From positions 1 through 64,000 of the forward strand of contig CBINGZ010000025.1 in NCBI GenBank assembly GCA_966250335.1: a DNA stretch of 64,000 bases, read 5' to 3'. Position numbers and translations under genes: made by a program. The notes under the pieces are model-generated. The model did no database searches and was not told where the DNA came from. It was given only the letters and a program-made list of their open reading frames with translations. Below are positions 55,801 through 64,000 of this stretch, piece by piece (positions within the stretch are counted from its first letter, which is position 1; every line of letters begins with the position of its first letter). The DNA is from OLB7 sp966250335. GTDB taxonomy: Bacteria; Bacteroidota; Ignavibacteria; OLB7.

Positions 55801-57802
55801 CAGGTTCATGATTCAGGGGGATGAACTTCATATCGCAACCACCGTGCATAACTACCTCTCCTCGGCGAAGACGGCGAAGGTGGAGTTCACGGGGGAGAAC
55901 GTGACGGTCTCCGAGCGGGAGCGGTCGATCACCATCCCCGCCAACGGCGAGCAGCGGATCGACTGGAAGATCGTCGCCCCGGCGACCGGGGGCGCAAAGC
56001 TGACGGTGAAGGCGCTGACGAACGAGGAGTCGGACGCCATGGAGCTGACCGTCCCGGTGCTCCCGCGCGGGATTCGCGCGTCGACCGGAGAGCTGGTGGA
56101 GCTCTCCGCGCCGAACGAAACGCGCACCCTCTCCCTCACCCTTCCCGCCGGAAGCGACCCGACGACCGCCGAGGCGTTCGTCTCCCTTTCGCCGTCGCTG
56201 GCCGCTTCTCTCATGGGCTCGCTCGATCAGCTCATCGGCTACCCCTACGGCTGCGTGGAACAGACGATGAGCCGCTTCCTCCCGACCCTGGCCGTGGAGG
56301 ATGCCCTCCGCCAGCTCAACGTCCCCTTCGATGAAAAGAAGCGGGCGGAGATTCCGAAGATGGTCAACAAGGGGCTTGCCAGGCTCTACGCCATGCAGAA
56401 CGAGGCGGGGGGATGGGGATGGTGGAGCGGCGACGCCTCCGATCCCTACATGACCGCCTACGTGATGTACGGCCTGACGGTCGCGCGACGCGTCGGCTAC
56501 CAGGTCATCCCCGAACGCTACGACCAGGGGGCAAGGGAGCTCAGACGGATCATCGACAACTACGAAAGCGACCGCAAGACTCTCCATGCCGGTCGGCAGG
56601 AACATCAGAAGGACAACATCCGTTCATGGACCGATCGGGCCTATGCGCTCTTCGCGCTGAGCGCCGTGGAGCAGGGGGCAAGGAGTCGCCCCCTTATCGA
56701 CCGGATCAGCGAGCTGGCGCGGATCGATTCCCTCAACAGCTATTCGCTGGCGCTTCTCACGCTGGCGGCGAACGGCCAGGGAGAGAGCCGGCTGGCGGCC
56801 TCGCTGGCGGCCAGGCTTGAATCGCGCGCCAAGATCTCCTCCGAAGGGGCCTCATGGTCTTCTATCGCACGACGATTCTACTGGGCATACGACGACGTGG
56901 AGTCCTCGGCGTTCGCCGTCAGGGCGCTCTATGAAACGCGCGGCGAAACCGATCTGGTGAAGAAGGGAATACGATGGCTCCTCTCCAGAAGAGAAGCCGA
57001 CGGCTGGCACAACACCCGCCAGACGTCGACCGTGATCCTCTCGCTCGTCGGCTATCTGAAGAACTCCCGCGAACTCGACGCCGACTACACGATGTCGGTC
57101 AAGGTGAACGGGCGTCCGCTGCTGGAACGCCGCGTCACACGCGCCGATATCTTCAAGAAGGAGGAGAGCATCAGGCTGGAAGGGGCTGCATTGCGGGCGG
57201 GAGCAAACACTGTTACGATCGAGAAGTCGGGAGTGGGGCATCTTTACTCGGCGGCGCGCCTGAGCTATTTCGCGACGAGGAACATCAAGGCGGCGAACGC
57301 GGGATTCCAGGTTTCGCGCGAGTATTTCCGACTGCGGAAGACGCGCAGGAACGGAGGAGAATACATCTACACCAAGCTCCCCTTCACCGGAACCGTAACG
57401 ACGGGAGAGGAGTTATTCGTGAAGGTGAAGGTCGTACCGTCGGCTGCCTACGAGTACTTCATGCTGGAAGATCCGCTCCCGGCCGGCTGCGAAGTCGTGG
57501 CCACCACGGACGGTTATATCATAGCCGATGAACCGAGCTACATCCGGGGCAATATCAGCAACGTCCGGTTTACCGTCGGCAGCGGCTCCCGGGCCGGCGG
57601 GGCCCCGGTCGATCACGAAATACGTGATGAAAAGGTCGTGGCCTTCCTCGATTATGCGCCGCCGAGGGAGTTCACGATCACCTACATCATCAGGGCGCAG
57701 ATACCGGGGAGCTATGCGATGCTCCCCTCGATCGCCTCGCTGATGTATTATCCGGAAGTACGGGGGAACGGCCCCCTGGGAACGATGAAGATCACTGAAT
57801 GA
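52874..57802 (+). CDS. Alpha-2-macroglobulin family protein 2 (thioester-containing)
   Basis: The start at 52874 gives a signal peptide (MNLRSLPTRLFLLCSILIA). It is a paralogue of the preceding A2M, with the same blocks: TDRPVYRPAQTVYYRG, IIPDKDSYSPGETMSALVI, VEFPDNLTTWRITARGV and thioester C-V-E-Q at C1127 in YPYGCVEQTMSRF. It has an extra charged stretch (about 110-180, rich in Glu, Lys and Asp) near the N-terminus that A2M1 lacks. The bait regions (around 840-910) also differ, so the two may trap different proteases. Confidence 0.93.
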   Translation: MNLRSLPTRLFLLCSILIAFAFGEDGNSISFSLSSERIFSPGDKDISVEMSGYGIGGATMAFRAFRIHDPVTFFMAQKDPHYPSFSNLTGPNTFDMIGQGFNKVKRDARYAARDVMPADARRAIRDVADLNGTEGKKPEPEKRKEPAAQKDIPSGAEDYEIVREWKHTMGKEADDVEDEADEWHYETIPVPITDKGVYLIEGKLLGRRSVTALVISEYGVIIKQADTQALAFVVNKKSGEKVADVPIMFTRGGEKVAEGTTGADGVVQVSLPALPPYPEYDEEIDIDWYWEQSRRQLYVFAEKDGNFLISDPYGGYGGYGERSYRIYNQTDRPVYRPAQTVYYRGIIRRENQDGSYSLVTDSAVYVEIEDGRDALVRRDTLRLSDMGTFNGELLLGEDAPLGYYSISVSIDGQRQWFNFSVEEYKKPEYKVTVRTDRELYTRGDVIHAKVQADYFFGSPVANADVEYFIYRARYHRPWWRNSEWAYLYEDDNDFYTYRMEMVESDTGSLAPDGSFSITYRTGSREDEEADRDYVYRIQANIVDNSRRSISGSKSVEVTRGEFYISTRTDKYVYRPGDEAKVDVEIMKFDGDRPVATRFDATVRRIWWDRYVRDTIDGVPSYRYERKSAVIWNGSGSTGEDGKGKISYRPDSIGYLEMTLEARDARGTRITEVVNIYVANNSYARWDREGTEVQIIPDKDSYSPGETMSALVIMPASEMDALITAEGATLFSYQIERLTSNSAIINVPIRENYAPVFYIGVSVIVNDALYTESQRVTVVPKGKLIRLEVTADKQTYRPGENGTVAIRAVDETGSPVGNVDVAVGMVDEAIYSIRPDATPNIQRFFYGNRWNSVATSSSLDFYFYGQDQVTRQRYADPLYGSVGAGAGDRGRHNIAYGDVKGQMFVQPTTRRKFKDLMFWTPSVRTGSDGRATVNVEFPDNLTTWRITARGVTANTAVGEAVARVVSRKELIVRMETPRFMIQGDELHIATTVHNYLSSAKTAKVEFTGENVTVSERERSITIPANGEQRIDWKIVAPATGGAKLTVKALTNEESDAMELTVPVLPRGIRASTGELVELSAPNETRTLSLTLPAGSDPTTAEAFVSLSPSLAASLMGSLDQLIGYPYGCVEQTMSRFLPTLAVEDALRQLNVPFDEKKRAEIPKMVNKGLARLYAMQNEAGGWGWWSGDASDPYMTAYVMYGLTVARRVGYQVIPERYDQGARELRRIIDNYESDRKTLHAGRQEHQKDNIRSWTDRAYALFALSAVEQGARSRPLIDRISELARIDSLNSYSLALLTLAANGQGESRLAASLAARLESRAKISSEGASWSSIARRFYWAYDDVESSAFAVRALYETRGETDLVKKGIRWLLSRREADGWHNTRQTSTVILSLVGYLKNSRELDADYTMSVKVNGRPLLERRVTRADIFKKEESIRLEGAALRAGANTVTIEKSGVGHLYSAARLSYFATRNIKAANAGFQVSREYFRLRKTRRNGGEYIYTKLPFTGTVTTGEELFVKVKVVPSAAYEYFMLEDPLPAGCEVVATTDGYIIADEPSYIRGNISNVRFTVGSGSRAGGAPVDHEIRDEKVVAFLDYAPPREFTITYIIRAQIPGSYAMLPSIASLMYYPEVRGNGPLGTMKITE

Positions 57803-57850
57803 CCCGGCGGTGAACCGACGACGCGACGATGCACACGGCTGAACATCCTC

Positions 57851-58741
57851 ATGGCACATAACGCGAACGATACCTCCTGGCTCCCGGCATGCGACCTGTG
57901 CGGGAGCTTCTCCTTCGACACGGTGGAGCTGCCGTACCGGGGAAAGGCGCGACGATGCCGTGAGTGCGGGCTGCTCGCCCTCCCCGCGGCACGCAACGGA
58001 TATACCCCGCCGGAACGGAAACCGTCGTCGCTGCTGCGCGATATGTTCGTGGAGGCCGTGAGGAGAACCTCCGCCCGGGGCGCCGTGCTGCTGGTGGGAA
58101 CCGAGAGCCTGCCGCTCGCCGCGATCGCGTCGAAGGCGGGTCGCTCGGTGCATGCGATCGTGCCGCGCGGGGCCTATTCGGGACGGGATATCGTCTCGCA
58201 GGAGAGCTCGCTGGAAGGGGCGGCGTATGTGGCGGATCATTTCGACGTGGTCGTCTGCGCCGCCTCGCTGGAGACGCTGGAGACCCCGTCGCTCCTCTTC
58301 ACGAAATCACGGACCTGGCTGAAACCGGGGGGGCTCCTGGTGGTGACCGGCGTCAACTACGGATCTCTCGCCTCACGGCTCTGGAAACGGAACTGGCTGC
58401 GGCGGTATGCGGGGCCCGCGACGCATCTCTTCACGCTCGATCACATGAAGGAGTACGCGGCCCGCTCCGGGTTCGATATCGAGACGATCACCTCCCGTTC
58501 CACCCCCGGCGTCGTGGCCGGGGTCGCGGCGGGAACGTCCCGTCCGCCGATCCTTCTCGGTCTGCTCGTCTCCCCTCTCTCGCTGGCATCCAACATCCTC
58601 AACATCGGGGACGAGGTCTACGCCACGCTCGAGAAGCAGGGCCCCGCCGTGGTCCCCATCCAGAAAATCATATCTGAACGCGACGAAGCCCCCGGCCTTG
58701 CCCCCGCGATGTACACGGGAATGCACCGCGAGGCGGTATAA
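57851..58741 (+). CDS. Zinc-ribbon SAM methyltransferase-like protein
   Basis: The 296-residue protein opens with a CxxC...CxxC zinc ribbon (CDLCGSFSFD... ARRCRECGLL). A Rossmann fold follows, with VLLVGTESLPLAAIASKAG as a degenerate motif I, FDVVVCAASLETLETPSLLF and WLKPGGLLVVTG. Such zinc-ribbon methyltransferases often modify sugars or lipid-linked glycans. The GxGxG is missing, so SAM binding should be checked. It follows A2M2 by 48 bp on the same strand. Confidence 0.78.
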   Translation: MAHNANDTSWLPACDLCGSFSFDTVELPYRGKARRCRECGLLALPAARNGYTPPERKPSSLLRDMFVEAVRRTSARGAVLLVGTESLPLAAIASKAGRSVHAIVPRGAYSGRDIVSQESSLEGAAYVADHFDVVVCAASLETLETPSLLFTKSRTWLKPGGLLVVTGVNYGSLASRLWKRNWLRRYAGPATHLFTLDHMKEYAARSGFDIETITSRSTPGVVAGVAAGTSRPPILLGLLVSPLSLASNILNIGDEVYATLEKQGPAVVPIQKIISERDEAPGLAPAMYTGMHREAV

Positions 58742-58813
58742 AAACCCTTCGAATTCGCCCCCCGAGGCCGGGTCTCCGCCGACGAATAATCCGGAGAAGC
58801 CACCGGCCTTCTT

Positions 58814-58983
58814 CAAGCCCCGAAGGGGCGGACCATTTGTAGCAGCAACATCCCCCCAGAAATCTTAAGCGCCGAAGGTGCGTACCATTCTTCCCTGTTG
58901 CTAACGAGAAGAATGGTACGCACCTTCGGCGCTTAGGGAGACAACATCGGACTCAGCTACAAATGGCGCGCCCCTTCGGGGCT
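58814..58983. repeat. Interspersed mosaic palindromic element, copy D
   Basis: A complete nested palindrome, nearly identical to copy B in the arms. Inner arms at 58867-58893 and 58908-58934 match over 27 bp; outer arms carry CCCCGAAGGGGCGGACCATT and CTACAAATGGCGCGCCCC. The loop (about 14 nt) differs from that of copy B. It lies between a plus-strand gene ending at 58741 and a minus-strand gene ending at 59100. Confidence 0.93.
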
Positions 58984-59099
58984 GAGAACGGGGGAGATAG
59001 ACATGGATCGTTCCACGACATCCCCAATCCATCATATATCGAAACGATGCCGCTGCGGAAGGCTGCGAAGGCCGCGGCACGATATTCCGCACCGCCCCC

Positions 59100-60005
59100 C
59101 TACTTCCCGTCCATCCCCGACCGCGCATGGGTACGGGTCATGTCGTCGGGGACGCAGAGGACGATGTCGGCCTTGTTCAGGTTCTCCTTGTCGAGCGTTT
59201 CGACCTTCTCCTGGTTCACGGTCGTCACGGTCACGATCCGGACGCCGGGACGGAACCGCCGCAGGTACCAGACGATCCCCTCGTGCAGATCGCTGTGATA
59301 CGCTCCGTTGATATGGAGGAAATGCCTGCCGGGAGCAAGCGACCCTGCGATGAAATGTCCCATCGTCGCATCCTTCACCGCCTGCGCGTGGATGAACCCC
59401 GTCCCGCCGTCCGCCCCGTGCGTCATGCCGCTCAGCGCTCTGTAGCTTTCAAGCGTCGTGTCGACCACGATAGGAAGCATCGCGATATATCTTTTCGCTT
59501 CCTCCGGCAGCGAGTCGAGCGTGGCGAGTCCCTTTCTGTAGACCGCCGACGCGTATCGCCTCGGGATATTCGTGGCAACGAACCCGATCCCGCTCTCCTT
59601 CGCGAACTCCAGGATCGCGCGGTAGTCGGTGGCGTAGTTCGGCCAGAGTCTCACCTCCGACTCGAAGCTGGAGCGGCTGATCGCCCCGTTCAGATATTCG
59701 TCGAGGAGCAGTTGATTGTCCGCCTCGAAGAACTCGCCGCCGAGCGTCAGGCTGTCGCCGAACCGGGCGTGAAGCGCGCGCGCCGTCCGGAGCTGGAGCC
59801 AGTGGGCGATCGGGTTGTCGTGCTGTTCGCCGAAGAAGACGACATCGGCGTCGTACATCATCTCCAGAGCGTCCTCCCAGCTGATCGCCTTCCCGTCGCC
59901 GCTGAAGAGGGTGAAGGCGGCCGGCTCGTCGGCCCGGGCCGCGGCGGGGAGAAGAACGACCGCAAGAAGAACTGCGGAGAGAAACGGACGGAACGTTCCG
60001 ATCAT
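59100..60005 (-). CDS. ChaN-like haem-binding protein
   Basis: The 301-residue protein has a signal peptide (FLSAVLLAVVLLPAAARA) and the ChaN/TIKI-type domain: DADVVFFGEQHDNPIAHWLQ, FEADNQLLLDEYLNG and HINGAYHSDLHEGIVWYLRR. ChaN of Campylobacter is an iron-regulated haem-binding lipoprotein; here there is no obvious lipobox. It is the last gene of the haem operon, overlapping the HmuY gene by 4 bp. Confidence 0.88.
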   Translation of the reverse strand: MIGTFRPFLSAVLLAVVLLPAAARADEPAAFTLFSGDGKAISWEDALEMMYDADVVFFGEQHDNPIAHWLQLRTARALHARFGDSLTLGGEFFEADNQLLLDEYLNGAISRSSFESEVRLWPNYATDYRAILEFAKESGIGFVATNIPRRYASAVYRKGLATLDSLPEEAKRYIAMLPIVVDTTLESYRALSGMTHGADGGTGFIHAQAVKDATMGHFIAGSLAPGRHFLHINGAYHSDLHEGIVWYLRRFRPGVRIVTVTTVNQEKVETLDKENLNKADIVLCVPDDMTRTHARSGMDGK

Positions 60006-61033
60006 AATTTCTGCGACTCCATGAGAGGATATCCCTTATCCCCGGCGCTGTTGTAGAAATCGAGGAACCGGAACTTGTAGTAGAAGCCGCCGGCATCGCG
60101 CAAGATATATGTCGGGGAGTGTATCACATAGATCCCTTTCTGCAGATCGTACGATTTCCACTCGTAGCCCACCGCGTCCAGACGCTCGGTCAGATCATAG
60201 CTTCCGATGTCGGCCGTCGTGATCTCCTCGAACTTCCTCACGCTGTCGACCGCCACGGCCGTGCCGTAACGGTTCAGGAGCACCCCGGTCACCGAGTAGG
60301 GGATCAGCTCAGGCGCGTAGAAGATATGGGTATATCGTGTAAAGAGAATATCCCACGCCCCCTTCGGCGGCTCGATCTCCACCACGGTCCCTCCGTTGTC
60401 GAACGTCAGGCCGACGAGCGAGCGCTCGGGGTCTCTGGCGATCCTGATCGTCCGGTCGTTCGCGTTCTTCAGGTCGCCGACTCTCACGGTGTAGCCCCCG
60501 GCGTCGGCCGCCACTATCATGAACTTCGCGTAGCCGAGCGGCTGGGCGTCGTGCGAGTAACCTCGGTCCGCGACATAGACATGTCCCAGGGTCGCCACCC
60601 CCTCCTGGCTTTTCGTCCACCAGGCGCCGATCGCCGAGGAATCGATTTCGCCCGATGGCCTGTCGTACTCCCACGTCAGCTCCTTGTACGAGGTGACCCC
60701 CTCGAACGGGACGGCGCCGGCATCCGCCACCGCCATGATCTGGGCCCCGTTCAGGACCACGCCGAAACTGTCCGGCTCGCACTGGAAGCCGAGATCCCAG
60801 TCGGCGATCGGGCTGCTCCGGACGGCGGTCGCCGTCTCCACGTCGAAATAGACCCGATTGCGATAGTCCGATCCCATCGCTATCTCCGACTGCACGGCGT
60901 CGCCGCGGTCGTACGGGGCCACGGGGGACTCCTCCGGTATGCATCCGGTCAGCAATGCCCCCAGGGCCGCGCATACTATCGCGCCGCGAAACGGGAAGCG
61001 GGGCGCCGCCCCCCTTGTGGAGAGAGAGATCAT
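60002..61033 (-). CDS. HmuY-like haem-binding lipoprotein
   Basis: The start at 61033 gives 343 residues with a lipoprotein signal (ALLTGC, Cys30). It contains HmuY-type blocks YFDVETATAVRSSPIADWDL and VVEIEPPKGAWDILFTRYTH, and ends ILRDAGGFYYKFRFLDFYNS. HmuY proteins of Bacteroidota capture haem on the cell surface and hand it to a TonB receptor. It overlaps the receptor gene and the ChaN-like gene by 4 bp each. A homologue with a T9SS tail lies upstream at 63341. Confidence 0.85.
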   Translation of the reverse strand: MISLSTRGAAPRFPFRGAIVCAALGALLTGCIPEESPVAPYDRGDAVQSEIAMGSDYRNRVYFDVETATAVRSSPIADWDLGFQCEPDSFGVVLNGAQIMAVADAGAVPFEGVTSYKELTWEYDRPSGEIDSSAIGAWWTKSQEGVATLGHVYVADRGYSHDAQPLGYAKFMIVAADAGGYTVRVGDLKNANDRTIRIARDPERSLVGLTFDNGGTVVEIEPPKGAWDILFTRYTHIFYAPELIPYSVTGVLLNRYGTAVAVDSVRKFEEITTADIGSYDLTERLDAVGYEWKSYDLQKGIYVIHSPTYILRDAGGFYYKFRFLDFYNSAGDKGYPLMESQKL

Positions 61034-63249
61034 CTGATCGAGGCTGAAAGGTTGATGAAGAAGGTCCGCCCCCATGAGATCGACATGGTGGTCTCCCCCG
61101 ACCCGTGCGCCGATCCGTCCGACGCGCCGGCCGGAACGTCGACCACGTCGAGCAGGTTCTTGGCCCCCGCCCTGACCGTGAACATGTCGTCCAGGAAGGA
61201 GCGCGCGACCGAAAGGTTCAGCATGTGGAAATCGTCGACGTAGCGTTCCTCCGGAATCCCCTCCTCGTTCATGATGAAGTAGGGAAGGTTGCCGGTGTAC
61301 TTGTAGTCGGTCGAGATCTCCCCAAGACCATCGATCCGCCACGTCAGTTCCCCCACGGCCTCCAGGGCGAACGAGAACCTCTCGACTCCCGGCAGCGCGT
61401 TGTCGTTCTCGCGGCCTGTCCATCCCATTCCGATAGAACCGGTGACGTCGGCCCTGTCGTAGCGGGCGTTCAGCTTCATGCCGGTGGTGGCGTACGTTCC
61501 GATATTTCTGTACGAGTAGAGGTCGCCGTCCACGGAGACAAGCGTGATCAGGTCGTTGATCGCGTTGTAGTACCCGGACGCCTCGACGTCGAGCAGCGAC
61601 TCCTCGAACGGCTTCCTCCAGCCGAACGAGAGGTTTACGTTGTGGGAGGTCTCGGCGCGGAGATCCTGGTTCCCCACGATATGATGGTTGATGTCGACGA
61701 AGTAGAAGTAGAGATCGCGAAGCGATGGAGCCCTGAACCCGCGCGCGTACGAGCCGCGCAACGTGATCCCGCTGCCGGCATCCGCCTTCAGGTTGAGCGA
61801 GGGGATGAGAGGAGCATCGTATCGGGTGTTGTACGTGCCCCGTATCGCCGGCTGCACCGCGAGCCATTCCACCGGAGAGTAGCGGACGCTCCCGAAGAGA
61901 GCGTAGTCGCCTCCCGACTGATATCCTTCATCCACCCGGCCGCCGCTCGTCGATTCGGCGAGGGCGTCGAGCCCCGCCTGCCATGAGAAGACCCCGGTGT
62001 CGGGAGCGCCGAGCGTCGCGCGGACCGTCCAGGAATCGAAGCCGGTGGTGTCGTGCTCGCTCGGTTCCGCCACCGGCTGTTCCTGAAGGGTCACCAGGTT
62101 CTTGACGTAGGTGTTCTTCCGGCGGGTGTAGAGAGAATATCCCGCGGAGAAGTCGAGGATCCCCGGCCCGAGCTCTCCGTTGAGCTGGAGCCGGTTGGTG
62201 AGGCGCTCGGTGAGATAGGTATCGTCGAACGCGCTCTCGCGGTACGGGGCGCGCGGAACGCCTCGGTTAAGGATATAATCGTGACCGTAGTCGACCGAGT
62301 ATTCCGCGGTGAGATCGCCGAAGCGCCGTGACAGATCGAGGTTGCCGAAGTACTGCACCCGAGGCTTCCACCGCTTGAAGCGTGAGGTGTCGGGGCGCGC
62401 GAACCCGGCGAAGAAGTGGCGGCCGCCGGAGAGGAGGGCGCGCGTCTCCGAGAGCCCCAGCGTCACCCTTCCATCCACGTCGACGACGCCGACCGACTCG
62501 CCGTGGAGATCGACCTTCGCCGTCATCCCCTGCGAGGCCCCTTTACGGGTGATGATATTGACGACCCCGCCGAGCGCGTCGGTCCCGTAGACGACGGAGA
62601 GAGGCCCCTCGATCACCTCCACCCGTTCGGCCTCGTTGAGGTTGATCTGGCCGATGTCGATGATCTCACCGACCCTTCCGATCACCGGAAGCCCGTCGAT
62701 GAGGATCTTGACGTTGTAGCCCGAAAGCCCCTGCAGGCTCATCGAACTCCCCAGCACGTTGTCCTGCGACAGGCGGACGTTCAGTTCCCCCTGCATCAGA
62801 TCGCGCAGGTTCTGCGCCCCCCGGGCATCTATCTGCTCGCGATCTATCGATCTGACCTTGTAGAGCGAACGGTCGGCGTCGGTCGGGACGTACTGCCCGG
62901 TGACGACGAGCCCCCGCCCTCCCACGACCTTCGCCCGCAGCCCGACCGTGCCGATCTCCCCCGGTCCGAGCGTATCGGCATGGGGGTGGAAGGCGACATG
63001 GGTGACGACGACGGCGACACGGGCGGCGAAGGGGTGAAACGCCGTACCGTTGCGGTCGGAGAGGCGGGTGATCGACGAATCGGCGCACGCGCCGGAGAGG
63101 CAGGTGAACCGCACGGTCGCATAGGCGACCGGGGCGCCCGTCGAATCGGTTACGCGGACACCTCCCTTTCGGTCGGCGGACTGCGCATGGGCGATCGACG
63201 CCAGGGAAAGCAGCAGCGCCGCTGTGAGCGGCACGATATTCCTGATCAT
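61030..63249 (-). CDS. TonB-dependent receptor, probable haem receptor
   Basis: The 739-residue protein has a signal peptide (IVPLTAALLLSLASIAHAQS) and a carboxypeptidase-like N-terminal domain. The plug begins near 115 (ARGAQNLRDLMQGELNVRLS, LIDGLPVIGRVG, VEVIEGPLSVVYGTDALGGV), and the barrel extends to the C-terminus (TFFINLSASIR). TonB-dependent receptors import substrates across the outer membrane. The flanking HmuY-like genes make haem the likely ligand. It overlaps the downstream HmuY gene by 4 bp. Confidence 0.93.
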   Translation of the reverse strand: MIRNIVPLTAALLLSLASIAHAQSADRKGGVRVTDSTGAPVAYATVRFTCLSGACADSSITRLSDRNGTAFHPFAARVAVVVTHVAFHPHADTLGPGEIGTVGLRAKVVGGRGLVVTGQYVPTDADRSLYKVRSIDREQIDARGAQNLRDLMQGELNVRLSQDNVLGSSMSLQGLSGYNVKILIDGLPVIGRVGEIIDIGQINLNEAERVEVIEGPLSVVYGTDALGGVVNIITRKGASQGMTAKVDLHGESVGVVDVDGRVTLGLSETRALLSGGRHFFAGFARPDTSRFKRWKPRVQYFGNLDLSRRFGDLTAEYSVDYGHDYILNRGVPRAPYRESAFDDTYLTERLTNRLQLNGELGPGILDFSAGYSLYTRRKNTYVKNLVTLQEQPVAEPSEHDTTGFDSWTVRATLGAPDTGVFSWQAGLDALAESTSGGRVDEGYQSGGDYALFGSVRYSPVEWLAVQPAIRGTYNTRYDAPLIPSLNLKADAGSGITLRGSYARGFRAPSLRDLYFYFVDINHHIVGNQDLRAETSHNVNLSFGWRKPFEESLLDVEASGYYNAINDLITLVSVDGDLYSYRNIGTYATTGMKLNARYDRADVTGSIGMGWTGRENDNALPGVERFSFALEAVGELTWRIDGLGEISTDYKYTGNLPYFIMNEEGIPEERYVDDFHMLNLSVARSFLDDMFTVRAGAKNLLDVVDVPAGASDGSAHGSGETTMSISWGRTFFINLSASIR

Positions 63250-63340
63250 GGGATTACGTTGAGGTCCCCGGCTGCCGCCGCCCGGATATGCGCCGGGCGG
63301 CGGCTGAGGGGATGGTCTGTTCCGACATCGTGTGCATCGA

Positions 63341-64000
63341 TCAACGGAGCATCAGACGCCGGTTCGTCTGCTTTCCGTCGATGTTCAGAACGACCATGTA
63401 GAGGCCCGCGGGAGCGTCGATCCGCACCGGCTCGACATGCATGCCGGAGGAGGCGTCAAGCCCGCGCTCCAGCACCACGCGACCGGCGGGGTCGACCACC
63501 GAGAGCCGCGCCGCGCCTGCCGGGCGCTCGATCGTGTAGACACAGGAGAGCTGCGCGTCCCGATCGACGACGTTCGGATAGATCGCAAGGCTTGCCGCGA
63601 CGGCCCCTTCGCTCTCCACCGAGGAGACGCCGAGCGCCTGGCTCGTGAAGTCGAAGTTGCCGGTGGCGCTGCCGCCGAAGCCGGTGAAGATGACGCGGTA
63701 GATCGCCGACTCGCGGGTCCTTACGAAGAAGACCTGATCGGGGCGGATCACGTACGAGCCGCCGCTGAACGACTTCCAGTCGTAGCCGATGGTGTTGATC
63801 ACATCGGAGTACGCCTCTTCGGCGGGGGCCGGCTCGGTCGCCGGGGTCGCGGTGGTCACATCCGCCACCAGCACGCCGGCATTGGAACGGACTCCGGTGA
63901 CGCCGTAGGGGATATCGAGGTTGGGACCGGCGAAGTCGATGTACTTGCCGAAGAGAAGATCCCACGCCTCGGTCTGCGGCTCACGGTCGACGATCGTGCC
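63341..64000 (-). CDS. HmuY-like protein with T9SS sorting domain (partial, N-terminus outside window)
   Basis: The frame is open to the right edge, so the N-terminus is missing. The visible part starts GTIVDREPQTEAWDLLFGKY, then PYGVTGVRSNAGVLVADVTT and DVINTIGYDWKSFSGGSYVI, aligned with the last third of the HmuY lipoprotein at 60002. After that homology it has a type A sorting domain from about ASLAIYPNVVDRDAQLSCVY to LNIDGKQTNRRLMLR. It should be a T9SS-secreted or surface-attached haem binder, 91 bp upstream of the receptor gene. Confidence 0.85.
   Translation of the reverse strand, partial: GTIVDREPQTEAWDLLFGKYIDFAGPNLDIPYGVTGVRSNAGVLVADVTTATPATEPAPAEEAYSDVINTIGYDWKSFSGGSYVIRPDQVFFVRTRESAIYRVIFTGFGGSATGNFDFTSQALGVSSVESEGAVAASLAIYPNVVDRDAQLSCVYTIERPAGAARLSVVDPAGRVVLERGLDASSGMHVEPVRIDAPAGLYMVVLNIDGKQTNRRLMLR

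Overview
The window is about 60 percent GC and gene-dense. It looks like a chromosomal segment from a Gram-negative member of the Bacteroidota/FCB group. The evidence is type IX secretion (T9SS) C-terminal sorting domains on three proteins, HmuY-type haem lipoproteins beside a TonB-dependent receptor, many lipoproteins with loose lipoboxes, an SBBP beta-propeller exoprotein, and the family often mislabelled 'septum formation inhibitor Maf'. The high GC content points to a lineage such as Kapabacteria or a relative of Ignavibacteria rather than a typical low-GC Bacteroidota. That placement is inference.

Layout. 1-0.5 kb: short tandem repeats and a palindromic element. 0.5-4 kb: ICMT-like methyltransferase, RNase HI, OsmC, an HD-domain protein and QueA. 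4-11 kb: a serine hydrolase, then two modular T9SS exoproteins. 11-16.4 kb: minus-strand housekeeping genes (thioesterase, ParB/ParA, Nudix hydrolase, CopD-like protein, UPF0173). 16.5-19.6 kb: a family 9 glycosyltransferase, then an island-like patch with a RES/Xre toxin-antitoxin pair whose toxin carries an in-frame TAG, and a DUF952 gene whose 3' end recurs as degenerate copies. 19.7-24.2 kb: an OpuC/Osm-type ABC importer with a detached binding protein. 24.6-29.7 kb: CysS, a hydrolase, MogA/MoaB, LptB and a DegP-type protease. 30-37.6 kb: glycosyltransferase, outer-membrane protein, methyltransferase, an exonuclease/GIY-YIG fusion, tRNA-Pro(GGG), MerR, DUF2071, a DCC protein and AlkA. 37.6-47.2 kb: a VWA-OmpA lipoprotein, an FlhF-like SRP GTPase next to a FimV/HubP-like membrane protein, two DUF6263-like proteins, a lipoprotein and an M28 peptidase with a PDZ domain. 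47.6-57.8 kb: two large alpha-2-macroglobulin paralogues with intact thioester motifs. 59-64 kb: a four-gene haem-uptake operon that runs off the right edge.

The most notable items are: a mosaic palindromic repeat found four times, in every case where it can be judged in a gap between convergent genes; the RES toxin interrupted by one TAG codon, with a candidate operator upstream; a haem operon in which one HmuY-like protein carries a T9SS tail; and the FlhF-like/HubP-like pair in a region with no flagellar genes.
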